DNA of 64,000 nucleotides from an uncultured Eubacteriales bacterium (GCA_905206455.1 CAJLHL010000001.1:5648-69647); one strand, 5' to 3'; positions 55,164 through 64,000 are shown, counted from the first letter of the stretch. The notes: generated by a model from the sequence alone, not told the origin. Numbers and translations: made by a program.

Positions 55164-56837
55164 ATGAATAAATTATACATCGCCGGCATCGGGCCCGGCG
55201 GACCGGAATATATGACACGAAAAGCATACCGCATCCTGCAGGAGGCAGATCTGATCGTGGGTTATACATTATACAACGACTTGCTTCGCCGGGAGTTTCC
55301 GGATAAAACATATTATTCCACAGCCATGACCGGTGAGCGGGAACGGTGCCTGTACGCTCTTCGTGCCGCGGAGGCGGGACGAAAGGCAGTGGTGGTATGC
55401 AGCGGCGACAGCGGGGTCTACGGTATGGCTTCTCTGGTGCTGGAACTGGCGGAAGAACGGGGATTTGACGTGGAGATCGAAGCTGTTCCGGGTGTTACAG
55501 CAGCGCTGGGCGCCGGTGCACTGGCCGGCGCGGCGGTTTCCGGAGATTTTGCAGCGGTGAGTCTCAGCGATCTTCTGACTCCCTGGAACGTGATCGAAAA
55601 GCGGCTTCGGACGGCGGCTTCCGGTGATTTCGTCATCGCTTTATATAATCCCGGTTCCAGAAAGAGGCGGGATCATCTGAAAAGAGCCTGCGAAGTCATC
55701 GGACAGTTCCGGGCTTGGGACACCGTGTGCGCTGTCGCGGAGCGGATCGGCAGAGAGGGCGAGAATGTGAGATTTCTTTCACTGGAACAGTTATCGTCGG
55801 CAGAAGCGGACATGTTTATGACGATTCTCATCGGAAATTCTTCCACTCGCATGGTCCGGCTGAGCGGCGGCGCGGAAAAAATGGTGACTCCCCGGGGATA
55901 CCGGATCGGTGAGCCGGCGGACCTTTGGAAAAAGGAGAGCCTGCCGGAAAGAAAAAATGCCGGGAGAGAACGTATCGTAATTTTCGGAGGTACGACGGAG
56001 GGGCGGCAGCTGACGGAATTTGCCTGTGAGAAAGGAGTGCCGGTATTTCTGTGTGTAGCGACGGCATACGGAGAACGGATGGTGAAGCCTCATCCTCTTT
56101 TAGAGGTGAATTCCGCGGGTCTGGGACAGAAAGAGATCGAAGAGCTGCTCACGGATTCCCGCATTCTCGCTGTGCTGGACGCTACTCATCCTTATGCCGC
56201 GGAGATCACCGAAAAGACAGCGGCCGCCTGTCGGAAAACCGGCCGCAGGTATCTTCGGATTCTGCGGAATGTCTTCGAAGGAGGAGCAGATCAGGCTGGA
56301 GAAAGAACCTTTTCTGAAAACGGAAATCAGGCGGAAGGAGAGGTTTTTTTCGCCGGAAGTATACGGCAGGCGGCTGATTTTCTGGATCGCGTGCAGGGAC
56401 GAGCCCTGATCACCACAGGTTCGAAGGAAGCGGCGGAATACATGAAGATAAAAGACGCCGAAGAGCGGCTGACGTTCCGGGTTCTTCCCTCAAGGGAAGC
56501 GCTGGCGGCCTGTGAGGCGGCGGGAATTTCCGGAAAGAATCTGATCTGCATGCAGGGACCTTTTTCCGCGGAGATGAATGCCTGTATGATGCGGGAATGC
56601 GGCGCGTCTTATCTGGTGACGAAAATTTCAGGAAAAAACGGAGGCTTTGAGGAGAAAATCGAAGCTGCGCGCAGAGTCGGAGCGCGCGTAATCGCCGTAC
56701 TGCCGCCGGAGAGCCGCAGCGGAATTTCCATGCGCGATGCGGAAGATGTCATCTGCCGTATTGCAGAGGAACTGAACAGGGCGAAGAAATCTGCCGGAAG
56801 AAATTCGGGCCGGCCGAAGCATTTTCCGGGGCTGTAA
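55164..56837 (+). CDS. cbiHJ: Fused precorrin-3B C17-methyltransferase and precorrin-6A reductase (CbiH-CbiJ)
   Basis: A protein of 557 residues. The N-terminal CbiH domain (about 1-240) has YIAGIGPGGPEYMTRKAYRIL, CSGDSGVYGMASLVLEL and VPGVTAALGAGALAGAA, and contracts the ring while methylating C17. The C-terminal CbiJ domain (about 270-540) has IVIFGGTTEGRQLTEFA, DATHPYAAEITEKTAAAC and LITTGSKEAAEY, and reduces precorrin-6A. An acidic insert of about 20 residues lies near 375-395 inside CbiJ. The fusion brings two non-consecutive pathway steps into one protein. Confidence 0.93.
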   Translation: MNKLYIAGIGPGGPEYMTRKAYRILQEADLIVGYTLYNDLLRREFPDKTYYSTAMTGERERCLYALRAAEAGRKAVVVCSGDSGVYGMASLVLELAEERGFDVEIEAVPGVTAALGAGALAGAAVSGDFAAVSLSDLLTPWNVIEKRLRTAASGDFVIALYNPGSRKRRDHLKRACEVIGQFRAWDTVCAVAERIGREGENVRFLSLEQLSSAEADMFMTILIGNSSTRMVRLSGGAEKMVTPRGYRIGEPADLWKKESLPERKNAGRERIVIFGGTTEGRQLTEFACEKGVPVFLCVATAYGERMVKPHPLLEVNSAGLGQKEIEELLTDSRILAVLDATHPYAAEITEKTAAACRKTGRRYLRILRNVFEGGADQAGERTFSENGNQAEGEVFFAGSIRQAADFLDRVQGRALITTGSKEAAEYMKIKDAEERLTFRVLPSREALAACEAAGISGKNLICMQGPFSAEMNACMMRECGASYLVTKISGKNGGFEEKIEAARRVGARVIAVLPPESRSGISMRDAEDVICRIAEELNRAKKSAGRNSGRPKHFPGL

Positions 56838-56904
56838 AAGGCGGAGCGGTCTGAAAAACGGCGGGAAGAAGTATCGAAGCGGAGGGAGGAGACGGAGGAT
56901 AAGA

Positions 56905-58230
56905 ATGAAGTACAGCAAAGAGACAGCCGGAAAAATGATGCCGGAACGATTCGCACCGGGTGGTTCCGTGACGATTGCAGGAATCGGTCCGGGGCATCCG
57001 GATATGATGACAGAAGCTCTTCGCCGGGCCTTTTTGAGAGCGGACACGGTGATCGGCGCGGCGCGGATGATTGAAGAACTGAAGAGGATCCCGGCGGCAG
57101 AGGGGATGAAAAACGGCCCGAAAATCTATAAAGAAGAGTATCGTTCTCAGAAAGTGGCGGAGTATATCGCAGACGACGGACGTGATTATCCGAACCGGCG
57201 TTATCTCGTGGCGGTTTCCGGGGACAGCGGTTTTTTCAGCGCCGCGTCGGGAATTTTCAGCACCCTCGAGAAAAAGGGGATCGCTGCAGAGATTCTTCCC
57301 GGGATTTCTTCTTTGTCCTATCTCTGTGCCAAGGCAGGGGTTTCTTGGGAGGATACGGTAAGTCTCAGCGCTCACGGCAGAAAAGCGAGCATCGCGGCAT
57401 GCGTCCGCCGAAACCGGAAGACGTTTTTGCTGACGGGCAGCAACGGAGCGCAGCTGCTTCGTCATCTGACGGACTTCGGCCTGGGGGACGTGCGGGTGAT
57501 CGCCGGAGAAAGGCTTTCCTGCTGCGACGAACGGATTTCAGAGGGCAGAGTGTCTGAGATGGCCTGCCGCAAGTATTCTGTGCTGACGTCGATGCTTCTG
57601 ATCAATTCCGATCCCAGACCTTTTTTTCTCTGCGGAATGGAAGACGGCAGTTTTCTCCGCGGCAGTGTTCCTATGACAAAGCGGGAAATCCGCGCCCAAG
57701 CGCTGTCGCTTCTGCAGCTCAAAGAGGAGAGCGTCGCTTACGATATCGGTGCGGGAACCGGTTCTGTCACCGTGGAGATGGCGCTGGCGGGCTGGAGGGG
57801 AAACGTCTTTGCTGTGGAACGAAACCCGGAGGGCGCGGCGCTCATCCGTCAGAACTGCAGAATGTTTTCGGCAGATAATGTAACGGTCGTCGAAGGGGAC
57901 GCGCCAGAGGCGCTGAAAGATCTTCCTGCACCGGATGCCGTTTTTATCGGAGGTTCCGGGGGGCGGCTGGATGAGATTCTGGAATTTCTGCGCTTTAAGG
58001 GCGCGGAGAAACGAGAGGGCGAGAAAGAGAGCGGCTTCGCGATGCGCCTGGTGATGACCGCGGTCACACTGGAGACGGTCGGATCGGGGGTGAAAAAATT
58101 AGAAAAATTCGGTTTTGAAGATGCACAGGTCGTCCAGATCGCCGCGGCGCGCGGGGAGAAGGCCGGGAAATATCATCTTCTGAAAGCTCAGTCTCCCGTT
58201 TTTATCCTCAGCGGCGAGCTCCGTCTGTAA
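56905..58230 (+). CDS. cbiET: Fused cobalt-precorrin-7 C5- and precorrin-6B C15-methyltransferase (CbiE-CbiT, CobL-like)
   Basis: A protein of 441 residues. The CbiE half (about 20-230) starts with VTIAGIGPGHPDMMTEALRRAF and has VAVSGDSGFFSAASGI and LPGISSLSYLCAKAG. The CbiT half (about 255-441) has VPMTKREIRAQALSLL, DIGAGTGSVTVEMALAG (SAM motif I) and PDAVFIGGSGGRLDEIL. Together they methylate C5 and C15 and decarboxylate the C12 acetate. AGGAGG lies upstream of the frame. A 280-bp gap before cbiA shows no gene. Confidence 0.93.
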   Translation: MKYSKETAGKMMPERFAPGGSVTIAGIGPGHPDMMTEALRRAFLRADTVIGAARMIEELKRIPAAEGMKNGPKIYKEEYRSQKVAEYIADDGRDYPNRRYLVAVSGDSGFFSAASGIFSTLEKKGIAAEILPGISSLSYLCAKAGVSWEDTVSLSAHGRKASIAACVRRNRKTFLLTGSNGAQLLRHLTDFGLGDVRVIAGERLSCCDERISEGRVSEMACRKYSVLTSMLLINSDPRPFFLCGMEDGSFLRGSVPMTKREIRAQALSLLQLKEESVAYDIGAGTGSVTVEMALAGWRGNVFAVERNPEGAALIRQNCRMFSADNVTVVEGDAPEALKDLPAPDAVFIGGSGGRLDEILEFLRFKGAEKREGEKESGFAMRLVMTAVTLETVGSGVKKLEKFGFEDAQVVQIAAARGEKAGKYHLLKAQSPVFILSGELRL

Positions 58231-58510
58231 GACTGCCGGACAGATTTGCGGTATTTTTTCAGAGACAGCGTTTCTGAAACGTGCAGAATTGAGCTGTGCG
58301 AAGGCTGTGAAACGCCAGAAGAAACGCAAATGCAGAAATTAAGAAAGCGGTCAAAAGGCGCCGCATGAGATCGGCGCGGCGGCGGGAGAAGCACAGCGGC
58401 CGAAAGGCATGTGAAACGCGCGAAGATCCGGGAAGTACAGAGAAGACGGAAAATGAAAAAATTTTGAACATGCAGAAATGAAAAAGAGGAATGGATGAAG
58501 AGAAGGAACC

Positions 58511-60046
58511 ATGTGTGAAAAAGACGGAAAGAGACCGGAATCTGCGGATTCGGATTGTGGGACAGAACGAATCTCCCTGCCCGGGAGCAGAATCGTTATC
58601 GCCGGTACCGGCAGCGGATGCGGAAAGACGACGGTCACGTCGGGACTCCTTCAGTGCCTGAAAGACAGAGGGGTCTCCGCCGCCGCTTTTAAATGCGGTC
58701 CCGATTATATCGATCCCATGTTTCATGAAAAAGTCCTGGGAACAAAATCGGAAAATCTCGATCTTTTTTTCTCCGGCCGTGAGGCACTGCGGTATCTGGC
58801 GGCGGACAGCGGACGGGGATGCGATATTGGTGTGGCGGAAGGTGTGATGGGTTTTTATGACGGCGTCGGCATGACAGAGACGGCGTCTACTTACGAGGTG
58901 GCGAAAGCCCTGGACGCTCCGGTGATTCTCGTGCTCAGCGCCGCCGGAGTGGCATCTTCCGTGCTGGCAGTACTGGAAGGATTCTTAAATCATCGAAGTG
59001 ACAGCGGTATCCGGGGGGTGATTTTTAACCGTCTGCCGGCGAAGCTGTATGACCATCTGGCAGATCGTGTGCGTCGTCTGGGAATAGAACCCCTTGGATA
59101 TCTGCCCGCCGACGGCAGAGCGGAAATCAGGAGCCGTCATCTGGGACTGATAACGGCAGGAGAAATCACCGATCTAAAAGAAAAAATGAAAGTTATCGCC
59201 CGATGGATGGAGAAGACAGTGGATATCGACGGTGTTCTTCGCCTGGCATCCGAAGCGAAGCCTGCGTCAGCGGAGATTCCTCTGCAGATTGTATCGGCAG
59301 AGAAGCGGGCGAAAGAGCGCCGTAATTTTGCCAGAATCGCTGTGGCTTCGGACGAAGCTTTTTGTTTTACATATAAATCAAATCTCTCGCTGCTGGAACG
59401 TCTGGGCGCGGAGCTGGTCCCTTTCAGTCCTCTTCGGGACAGGCGTCTTCCGGCAGACGTGGACGGACTGCTTCTCAGCGGCGGTTATCCGGAGCTTTAC
59501 GCCGAACAGCTGGAGAGCAATAAAGACATGAGGTCGCAGATTCGCGGTGCGGTACGGCGTAATATGCCTACTCTTGCGGAGTGCGGCGGATTTCTGTATC
59601 TGCACACTTTCATCGAAGCGGCGGAAAACGCGGTAAAGGACGACGCTGGTCAAAAAAAAGGAACTGTGCAGAGAACTGCTGCGAGCCGGCGGAAAAAAAT
59701 GTGTGAAATGGCGGATGTAATTCCCGGAGAATGCCGGCGGAAGGGGCTTTCCGGCCAGTTCGGATATATTATCATGGAAGCCCGAAAAGACGGTTTGATC
59801 GCGTCTGAGGGCGAGCGTCTGAGGGCGCATGAGTTTCACTACTGGCAGAGTTCATCGCCGGGAGAAGATTTCTCAGCGGAAAAGGCGGACCGGAGCAGAG
59901 AATGGAAATGCGGCTATTCTTCGGAGACGTTATACGCCGGATTTCCTCATTTGTTTTTGTATTCTTCGCCGAAAGCGGCAGAGCGCTTTGTGAACAGATG
60001 CGCTGAATTCCGCCGCGGAAGAAAGGCGGAAGAGGAAAGATCGTGA
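58511..60046 (+). CDS. cbiA: Cobyrinate a,c-diamide synthase
   Basis: A protein of 511 residues. It amidates the a and c side chains with glutamine and ATP. An N-terminal dethiobiotin-synthetase-like domain has a P-loop in VIAGTGSGCGKTTVTSGLLQ (about 31-50) and CGPDYIDPMFH. A class I glutaminase domain begins at about residue 275, with the nucleophilic Cys in TLAECGGFLYL and HEFHYW near the end. A basic insert of roughly 45 residues follows the nucleophile region. The usual length is about 450. Confidence 0.93.
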   Translation: MCEKDGKRPESADSDCGTERISLPGSRIVIAGTGSGCGKTTVTSGLLQCLKDRGVSAAAFKCGPDYIDPMFHEKVLGTKSENLDLFFSGREALRYLAADSGRGCDIGVAEGVMGFYDGVGMTETASTYEVAKALDAPVILVLSAAGVASSVLAVLEGFLNHRSDSGIRGVIFNRLPAKLYDHLADRVRRLGIEPLGYLPADGRAEIRSRHLGLITAGEITDLKEKMKVIARWMEKTVDIDGVLRLASEAKPASAEIPLQIVSAEKRAKERRNFARIAVASDEAFCFTYKSNLSLLERLGAELVPFSPLRDRRLPADVDGLLLSGGYPELYAEQLESNKDMRSQIRGAVRRNMPTLAECGGFLYLHTFIEAAENAVKDDAGQKKGTVQRTAASRRKKMCEMADVIPGECRRKGLSGQFGYIIMEARKDGLIASEGERLRAHEFHYWQSSSPGEDFSAEKADRSREWKCGYSSETLYAGFPHLFLYSSPKAAERFVNRCAEFRRGRKAEEERS

Positions 60047-60062
60047 AGACAGGAGCCGTGTC

Positions 60063-61445
60063 ATGGAAGAAAAAGAAGAGAAAAACTTACAGATCAGAGA
60101 ACGAGAGAGCCGGCGGAGCGGAGTATGGAACGATCTTCGGTGTGAGGCGGGAAAAAGTCAGAAGTATAGAGCGGAAAGACCGTATGAAATTTTTCTCGCT
60201 GAGCTGATTTCCTGCAGCCGCGTATTCGATCGGGAAGCTGAGGCGGAGAGCCGCCGCCGGTGGGATCGTATCGGAAAACCCATCGACGGACTGGGAAAGC
60301 TGGAAACCATGGTCTCAAAGATTGCCGGAATGACGGGAACGCCGGATGTGAAGATACGAAGAAAAGCGGTGGCTGTCATGTGCGGAGATCACGGCGTGGT
60401 GGCGGAAGGTGTGACTCAGACCGGGCAAGAGGTGACGGCGCTGGTAGCGGAGCATATCGCCGGAGGAACCTCGACCGTCTGTCTCATGGCCCGCGCCGCA
60501 GGCGCGGACGTATTTGCAGCGGATCTGGGGATCGCCTGTGAGTTTTCCTCGGAATGGAACAGCATGGCGCGGGAATCAGTGTTATCAGCGGGATCTGAGG
60601 ATTCTTTCGCCGATGTAAAGAAGGAGCGTCCCCGCGGTCCGGAAAGGAGCCGTGGTCTGGTGAAAGAGGGCTGCGGCACAGCGGATTTTGCCGATGAGAG
60701 CTTTGATCATAAGAAGTTTATTCTTTCTCCTTCCGGACGGCTCGCACCGGGAAAAATAGCGGGCAAGAAAGTGTCCAAAGGGACGGAAAATATGATGCGC
60801 AAGCCTGCTATGACGAGGGAACAGGCGGCGCTGGCTGTATGCCGGGGTGTGGAAACGGCGGTGGAACTTGCACAGATGGGATATGACATCATCGTCACCG
60901 GGGAGATGGGAATCGGCAACACAACAGCCGCCAGCGCGGCCGCCTGCTGTATCTGCGGTCTTACACCGGAAGAAGCTGTAGGCAGAGGAGCCGGTTTATC
61001 GAAGGAGGGGCTTATGCGCAAGACCGGGGCGGTGAGGGGAGCCCTTTCTCTCCATCGTCCGAATGCTGAGGACGCGCTCGATGTGCTCTCTAAGGTGGGA
61101 GGTTATGATATCGCCGGTATGACGGGTCTGTTTCTCGGCGGTGCTGTCTGCGGGATTCCCGTGGTGGTGGACGGTGTGATATCGGCGGTCTCCGCGGCTT
61201 TGGCCTCGCGGCTGTGTCCGGACTGCAGGGAGTTCATGCTGGCGTCTCATCTGGGAAAAGAACCGGCGATGAAACCTCTGCTGGACATGCTCGGCCTTTC
61301 TCCGGTGATCTGCGCGGATCTCGCGCTGGGAGAGGGGACTGGCGGAACGGCGCTGCTCCCTCTTCTGGATATGGCGCTGTGCGTATATAAGGAAAACGTC
61401 ACTTTTGAAGATATCCATATGGATGCTTATGAGAGAATGAAATGA
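60063..61445 (+). CDS. cobT: Nicotinate-nucleotide:dimethylbenzimidazole phosphoribosyltransferase
   Basis: A protein of 460 residues against about 350 in most homologues. CobT makes the alpha-ribazole phosphate of the lower ligand. Core motifs are IGKPIDGLGKLETMVSKIAGM, VMCGDHGVVAEGVTQTGQEVT, GEMGIGNTTAASA, and LALGEGTGGTALLPLLD with the catalytic Glu. A charged N-terminal extension (about 45 residues) and an insert of about 75 residues (about 160-240), just before KVSKGTENMMRKPAMTREQA, explain the length. It overlaps cobU by 4 nt. Confidence 0.93.
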   Translation: MEEKEEKNLQIRERESRRSGVWNDLRCEAGKSQKYRAERPYEIFLAELISCSRVFDREAEAESRRRWDRIGKPIDGLGKLETMVSKIAGMTGTPDVKIRRKAVAVMCGDHGVVAEGVTQTGQEVTALVAEHIAGGTSTVCLMARAAGADVFAADLGIACEFSSEWNSMARESVLSAGSEDSFADVKKERPRGPERSRGLVKEGCGTADFADESFDHKKFILSPSGRLAPGKIAGKKVSKGTENMMRKPAMTREQAALAVCRGVETAVELAQMGYDIIVTGEMGIGNTTAASAAACCICGLTPEEAVGRGAGLSKEGLMRKTGAVRGALSLHRPNAEDALDVLSKVGGYDIAGMTGLFLGGAVCGIPVVVDGVISAVSAALASRLCPDCREFMLASHLGKEPAMKPLLDMLGLSPVICADLALGEGTGGTALLPLLDMALCVYKENVTFEDIHMDAYERMK

Positions 61446-62173
61446 TTTATTTTATCTTTGGAGGCAGCGCCAGCGGAAAATCGGAATATGCGGAAAATCT
61501 GGCGGTATTCTGCGCGTCAGGCGGATGCGCAGATCTCTCTGCGGACGGCGGGGCGGTGGACTGCCGGAAATACTGTAATTCCGATGCCGGCGGAAAAGAG
61601 GAAAGGAACGGTCGCAGTTTTGAGAAAACGGAGAACGGCGGGCGGCTGCTGTACGTGGCGACGATGCGCCGGGACAGCGGAGAAGCGGCGGCCCGCATAA
61701 GAAAACACCGGGAGCAGCGGCGCGGAAAAGGGTTTCGGCTGTATGAGGCGGAATCGCTTTCCGCGCTGAAAGGCGCTCCCTGCGCACATACGATTCTGTT
61801 CGACTGTCTGTCGGATTTTGCCGCAAACGTTATGTTTTCAGAGGAAAATCTGCGGCGCTTTACAGAGTCTGAGAGCTTGTCGGAGTCCGGGAGAAATTCT
61901 CTTCTGGAAACATACCGGATTTCTCTGTCGGAAGAAATCGGGACAGGCGTCCGGGAACTGGAGGAAAAGTGCGAAAATCTCGTGATCGTATCGGATTTCG
62001 TTTTTTCCGACGGTGCGGTCTATGATTCTCTGACGGAATTATACATATGTCTGCTGGGGGACTTATGGAGAAAGATAGCAGAGCGGGCTGATGAGGTGAC
62101 AGAGATCGTATTCGGGCTGCCCGTAAAACTGAAACAGCGCGGCAGAAGCAGTATGCGATCAGCCGGAAATTGA
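61442..62173 (+). CDS. cobU: Adenosylcobinamide kinase/guanylyltransferase, divergent
   Basis: A protein of 243 residues. The P-loop FGGSASGKSEYAENLA and the guanylylated-His region ARIRKHREQRRGKGFRLYEAE are present. So is the segment FDCLSDFAANVMF. An insert of about 45 residues follows the P-loop helix, before LLYVATMRRD. The usual EVGxGIVP motif is replaced by SDFVFSDGAVYD. It phosphorylates adenosylcobinamide and transfers GMP to it for CobS. A second, shorter CobU-like protein at 63235 retains the missing motif. It overlaps cobT by 4 nt. Confidence 0.85.
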   Translation: MIYFIFGGSASGKSEYAENLAVFCASGGCADLSADGGAVDCRKYCNSDAGGKEERNGRSFEKTENGGRLLYVATMRRDSGEAAARIRKHREQRRGKGFRLYEAESLSALKGAPCAHTILFDCLSDFAANVMFSEENLRRFTESESLSESGRNSLLETYRISLSEEIGTGVRELEEKCENLVIVSDFVFSDGAVYDSLTELYICLLGDLWRKIAERADEVTEIVFGLPVKLKQRGRSSMRSAGN

Positions 62174-62288
62174 ACGGAAACCGCGAGATGCAAAGCCGAG
62201 CAGCGCAATGAGAAGCAGTCCGGAAACGCGTACGGGATCTGCGAAAAATGCAGGTGTCTTCTCCGCTGCCGTAAGGGAGGAGTATTTT

Positions 62289-63083
62289 TTGAATATTTTG
62301 CAGTCTTTTCTTATCACACTGTCTATGTATACGGTGATTCCAATGCCCGCAACAGAGTGGAACGGCCGAAATCTTCGGTACTGTATGGCGTTTTTGCCTG
62401 CGGCGGGATTTGTCATCAGCGCCGCGGAGTGGGTGCTTTTTTTCGTATGCTATTCTTTGCATCTTTCGGATGTTTTTTTTGCTTCGTTTTTCTGCGCGCT
62501 GCCGGTTTTGGTTACGGGAAAAATTCACATCGACGGGCTGATCGATACCTGTGATGCCTTGGGATCTCACAGTGCGAGGGAAAAAAAGCTTCAGATACTG
62601 GACGATCCTCACGCGGGAGCTTTCGGAATCGCCGGTGCGGTCGTCTATTTTCTTCTGTTTTTCGGTGTGGCTGCGGAACTCTATCCTCTCCTGACACCGG
62701 AGACGGCCGCCGCTGTTTTTCTGATCTTTGCGGCATCGAGAGCAATGGCTGCGGCTCAGATTGTGACGATGCGGCTGTCCAAACAGAGCGGCCTGCTCTA
62801 TACTTTTCGGAAGGCGGCTTCCGGCAGAGGGACTCTGATTTCTTCTGCGGCGGTTTCGCTGTGCTGTCTCGCTGCGGCTGCTGCGTCCTTTTCTTATGCG
62901 GGTCTCATCCCCGGGGCTGCGGGACTGCTTTTCTGTCTTTATTTTCGTTCCATGGCGGCGAGACAATTCGGTGGAATTTCAGGCGATCTGTGCGGTTGGC
63001 TGATTCATATGCAGGAACTGATCTTGCTGCTGAGTTTTCTGCCGGCGCTGCTGCAGTTAGGCGGCATGGCAGACTTCTTCTGA
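62289..63083 (+). CDS. cobS: Adenosylcobinamide-GDP ribazoletransferase
   Basis: About 264 residues with six or more membrane segments. It joins adenosylcobinamide-GDP to alpha-ribazole at the membrane. The Mg-binding signature GLIDTCDALGSHSAREKKLQILDDPHAGAFG (Asp residues about 90-115) is complete. I chose TTG 62289 because GGGAGGAG lies 6 nt upstream and LNILQSFLITLSMYTVIPMP is the normal N-terminus. A frame from 62208 would add 27 residues of atypical sequence. Confidence 0.92.
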   Translation: MNILQSFLITLSMYTVIPMPATEWNGRNLRYCMAFLPAAGFVISAAEWVLFFVCYSLHLSDVFFASFFCALPVLVTGKIHIDGLIDTCDALGSHSAREKKLQILDDPHAGAFGIAGAVVYFLLFFGVAAELYPLLTPETAAAVFLIFAASRAMAAAQIVTMRLSKQSGLLYTFRKAASGRGTLISSAAVSLCCLAAAAASFSYAGLIPGAAGLLFCLYFRSMAARQFGGISGDLCGWLIHMQELILLLSFLPALLQLGGMADFF

Positions 63084-63234
63084 TGCCGGGGTGTTCGCGG
63101 GAAGCGAATCGATTGTACAAACGAGAAAGGGATCCTCAATTTTAAAAGAGAATGCAGAACGAACCCGCTGCCTCCCGAAAGGGAGACAAACGGGATCCGC
63201 GCGAAGGTGAGAAAACGCCGGAAAGGAGATTTTG

Positions 63235-63585
63235 ATGGAATTTATCGTGGGAGGAAAAGCTCAGGGCAAATTGGACTACGTTCTGAAAAAATACGGGCTG
63301 ACGGAAGAGCAGGTCTGCGACGGCGCTGTCTGCACCCCGGAGGAGCTTGCGGCAGCTCCGGCGGTGAATCATTTTCATGAATTTATCCGCAGATTTCCGG
63401 AGAGCAGACCGTTGTTCCGCAGAGATGCGGCGGTGATCTGCGATGAAGTGGGCTGCGGCGTCGTGCCGGTGAATGCTGAGGAACGGTTTTGGCGAGACGC
63501 GGTCGGCCGGGCTGGATGCCGGGCGGCTGCGGAGGCGGACAGCGTCGTGCGCATCGTCTGTGGTATCGCGATACCGTTGAAGTGA
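63235..63585 (+). CDS. Short CobU-like protein
   Basis: A protein of 116 residues. The N-terminus FIVGGKAQGKLDYVLKKYGL is P-loop-like. The C-terminus has ICDEVGCGVVPVNAEERFWRDAVGRAGCRAA and ends VCGIAIPLK, matching the last third of CobU. The middle of CobU, including the guanylylated His, is missing. It may be a kinase-only or regulatory relative, or it may complement the divergent CobU at 61442, which lacks EVGxGxVP. AAAGGAG lies 7 nt before the ATG. It is the last gene of the cluster. Confidence 0.75.
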   Translation: MEFIVGGKAQGKLDYVLKKYGLTEEQVCDGAVCTPEELAAAPAVNHFHEFIRRFPESRPLFRRDAAVICDEVGCGVVPVNAEERFWRDAVGRAGCRAAAEADSVVRIVCGIAIPLK

Positions 63586-63728
63586 TGCGGATTCATCAAA
63601 TCGTCACAGAAGGAACGCAGAAAAAACACGTTTTACATATATTAAAATCATAAATGTCGGGTATCATAAGAGTGTAAAAAGAAATAAACAAATCTTTTTC
63701 ATAACTCTCCTAAAATAATTGCTTAGAA

Positions 63729-63763
63729 AAAGAGCGAGGATCTCAGAATCCTCGCTCTTTTTT
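63729..63763 (+). terminator. Terminator of the cobalamin cluster
   Basis: AAAGAGCGAGGA (63729-63740) pairs with TCCTCGCTCTTT (63749-63760) and continues into T. It ends the operon 144 nt after the last gene and can also act on the minus strand. Confidence 0.93.
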
Positions 63764-63883
63764 GTCTTTGCCGGAAAGCCGGAAAAGTTTTTTCTTTCCC
63801 GGCTCCTGTTTCTCATCGGAGAAGACACCGCCGCACGGCCACTGAAAATTCACATCATCCCGCCGGGTGCCGCCTGGTGTATT

Positions 63884-64000
63884 TTATGCGAACTGACTGT
63901 AATACAGTTCGGCATAGGCGCCGTTCTTCTGCAGCAGTGTTTTGTGGGTTCCCTGCTCGATAATATTTCCGTCGCGCATAAACAGGATCAGATCGGCATC
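63884..64000 (-). CDS. ABC exporter, C-terminal end (partial, runs off the window)
   Basis: The last 38 residues of a minus-strand gene. DADLILFMRDGNIIEQGTHK is the typical end of the ATP-binding domain of fused permease-ATPase exporters (MdlB/MsbA-like), from the strand after the H-loop into VxExGTH. GAYAELYYSQFA is the terminal helix. The rest lies beyond position 64000. It converges on the cobalamin cluster. Confidence 0.85.
   Translation of the reverse strand, partial: DADLILFMRDGNIIEQGTHKTLLQKNGAYAELYYSQFA

Noticed and set aside
63086..63234. Possible RNA element before the short CobU-like gene
   Set aside because: A CTCCCGAAAGGGAG hairpin is present, but no riboswitch core could be matched.

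Overview
The window looks like chromosome of a strictly anaerobic, low-to-mid-GC Gram-positive bacterium of the class Clostridia. The evidence is the set of genes: an anaerobic (class III) ribonucleotide reductase with its activase, a flavodiiron-rubredoxin-reductase fusion, an EFR1-type flavodoxin/ferredoxin, a manganese catalase, an atpBEFHAGDC operon, strong AGGAGG ribosome binding sites, several TTG/GTG starts and textbook -35/-10 promoters. I cannot name the species from sequence alone.

Layout. 0-12.8 kb holds mostly single-gene housekeeping and accessory units: a papain-like amidase, DUF6506, an AhpD-like protein, an Abi_2 HEPN protein, a NUDIX hydrolase, prephenate dehydrogenase, tRNA-Ser(GGA), an orphan phage-type holin, a hotdog thioesterase, a CNNM/CBS protein, a TetR regulator, Mn catalase, citrate synthase and a DUF4234/SHOCT membrane protein. 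12.9-18.1 kb is uvrB-uvrA behind a LexA-type box. pncB and a convergent ilvE follow. 21.5-27.9 kb is the complete F1Fo ATP synthase operon. 28.2-30.0 kb is a glycine riboswitch with an AGCS amino acid:cation symporter. 30.3-38.9 kb is a type I-C CRISPR-Cas locus (cas3-cas5c-cas8c-cas7-cas4-cas1-cas2 and an array of 7 repeats and 6 spacers). A small alarmone synthetase, nrdD, the EFR1 protein, a MATE exporter and the class F flavodiiron protein follow. 49.3-63.6 kb is nrdG running directly into a cobalamin cluster (cbiD, cbiF, cbiG, MATE, cbiHJ, cbiET, cbiA, cobT, cobU, cobS, short CobU-like). The window ends in the 3' end of an ABC exporter gene.

Most notable region. In the CRISPR locus cas3 is split by one in-frame amber codon, while Cascade and the adaptation genes are open. 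Cas5c appears to carry Phe where the well-studied enzyme has a catalytic His. cas8c contains an ideally placed internal start for the small subunit Cas11c. A solitary CRISPR-repeat-like element, whose stem differs in sequence but keeps its fold, lies on the opposite strand just upstream of the cas promoter, with a strong hairpin 28 bp beyond it. Together these suggest, without proving, that the system may bind DNA or regulate genes rather than destroy DNA.

In the cobalamin region several enzymes carry hydrophilic insertions of roughly 20-75 residues in loops. CobU occurs as two divergent copies, and a MATE exporter lies between pathway genes. The cluster covers much of the corrin ring and lower-ligand part of the anaerobic route; the chelatase, cbiL, cbiC, cbiP, cbiB and the adenosyltransferase are not in the window.
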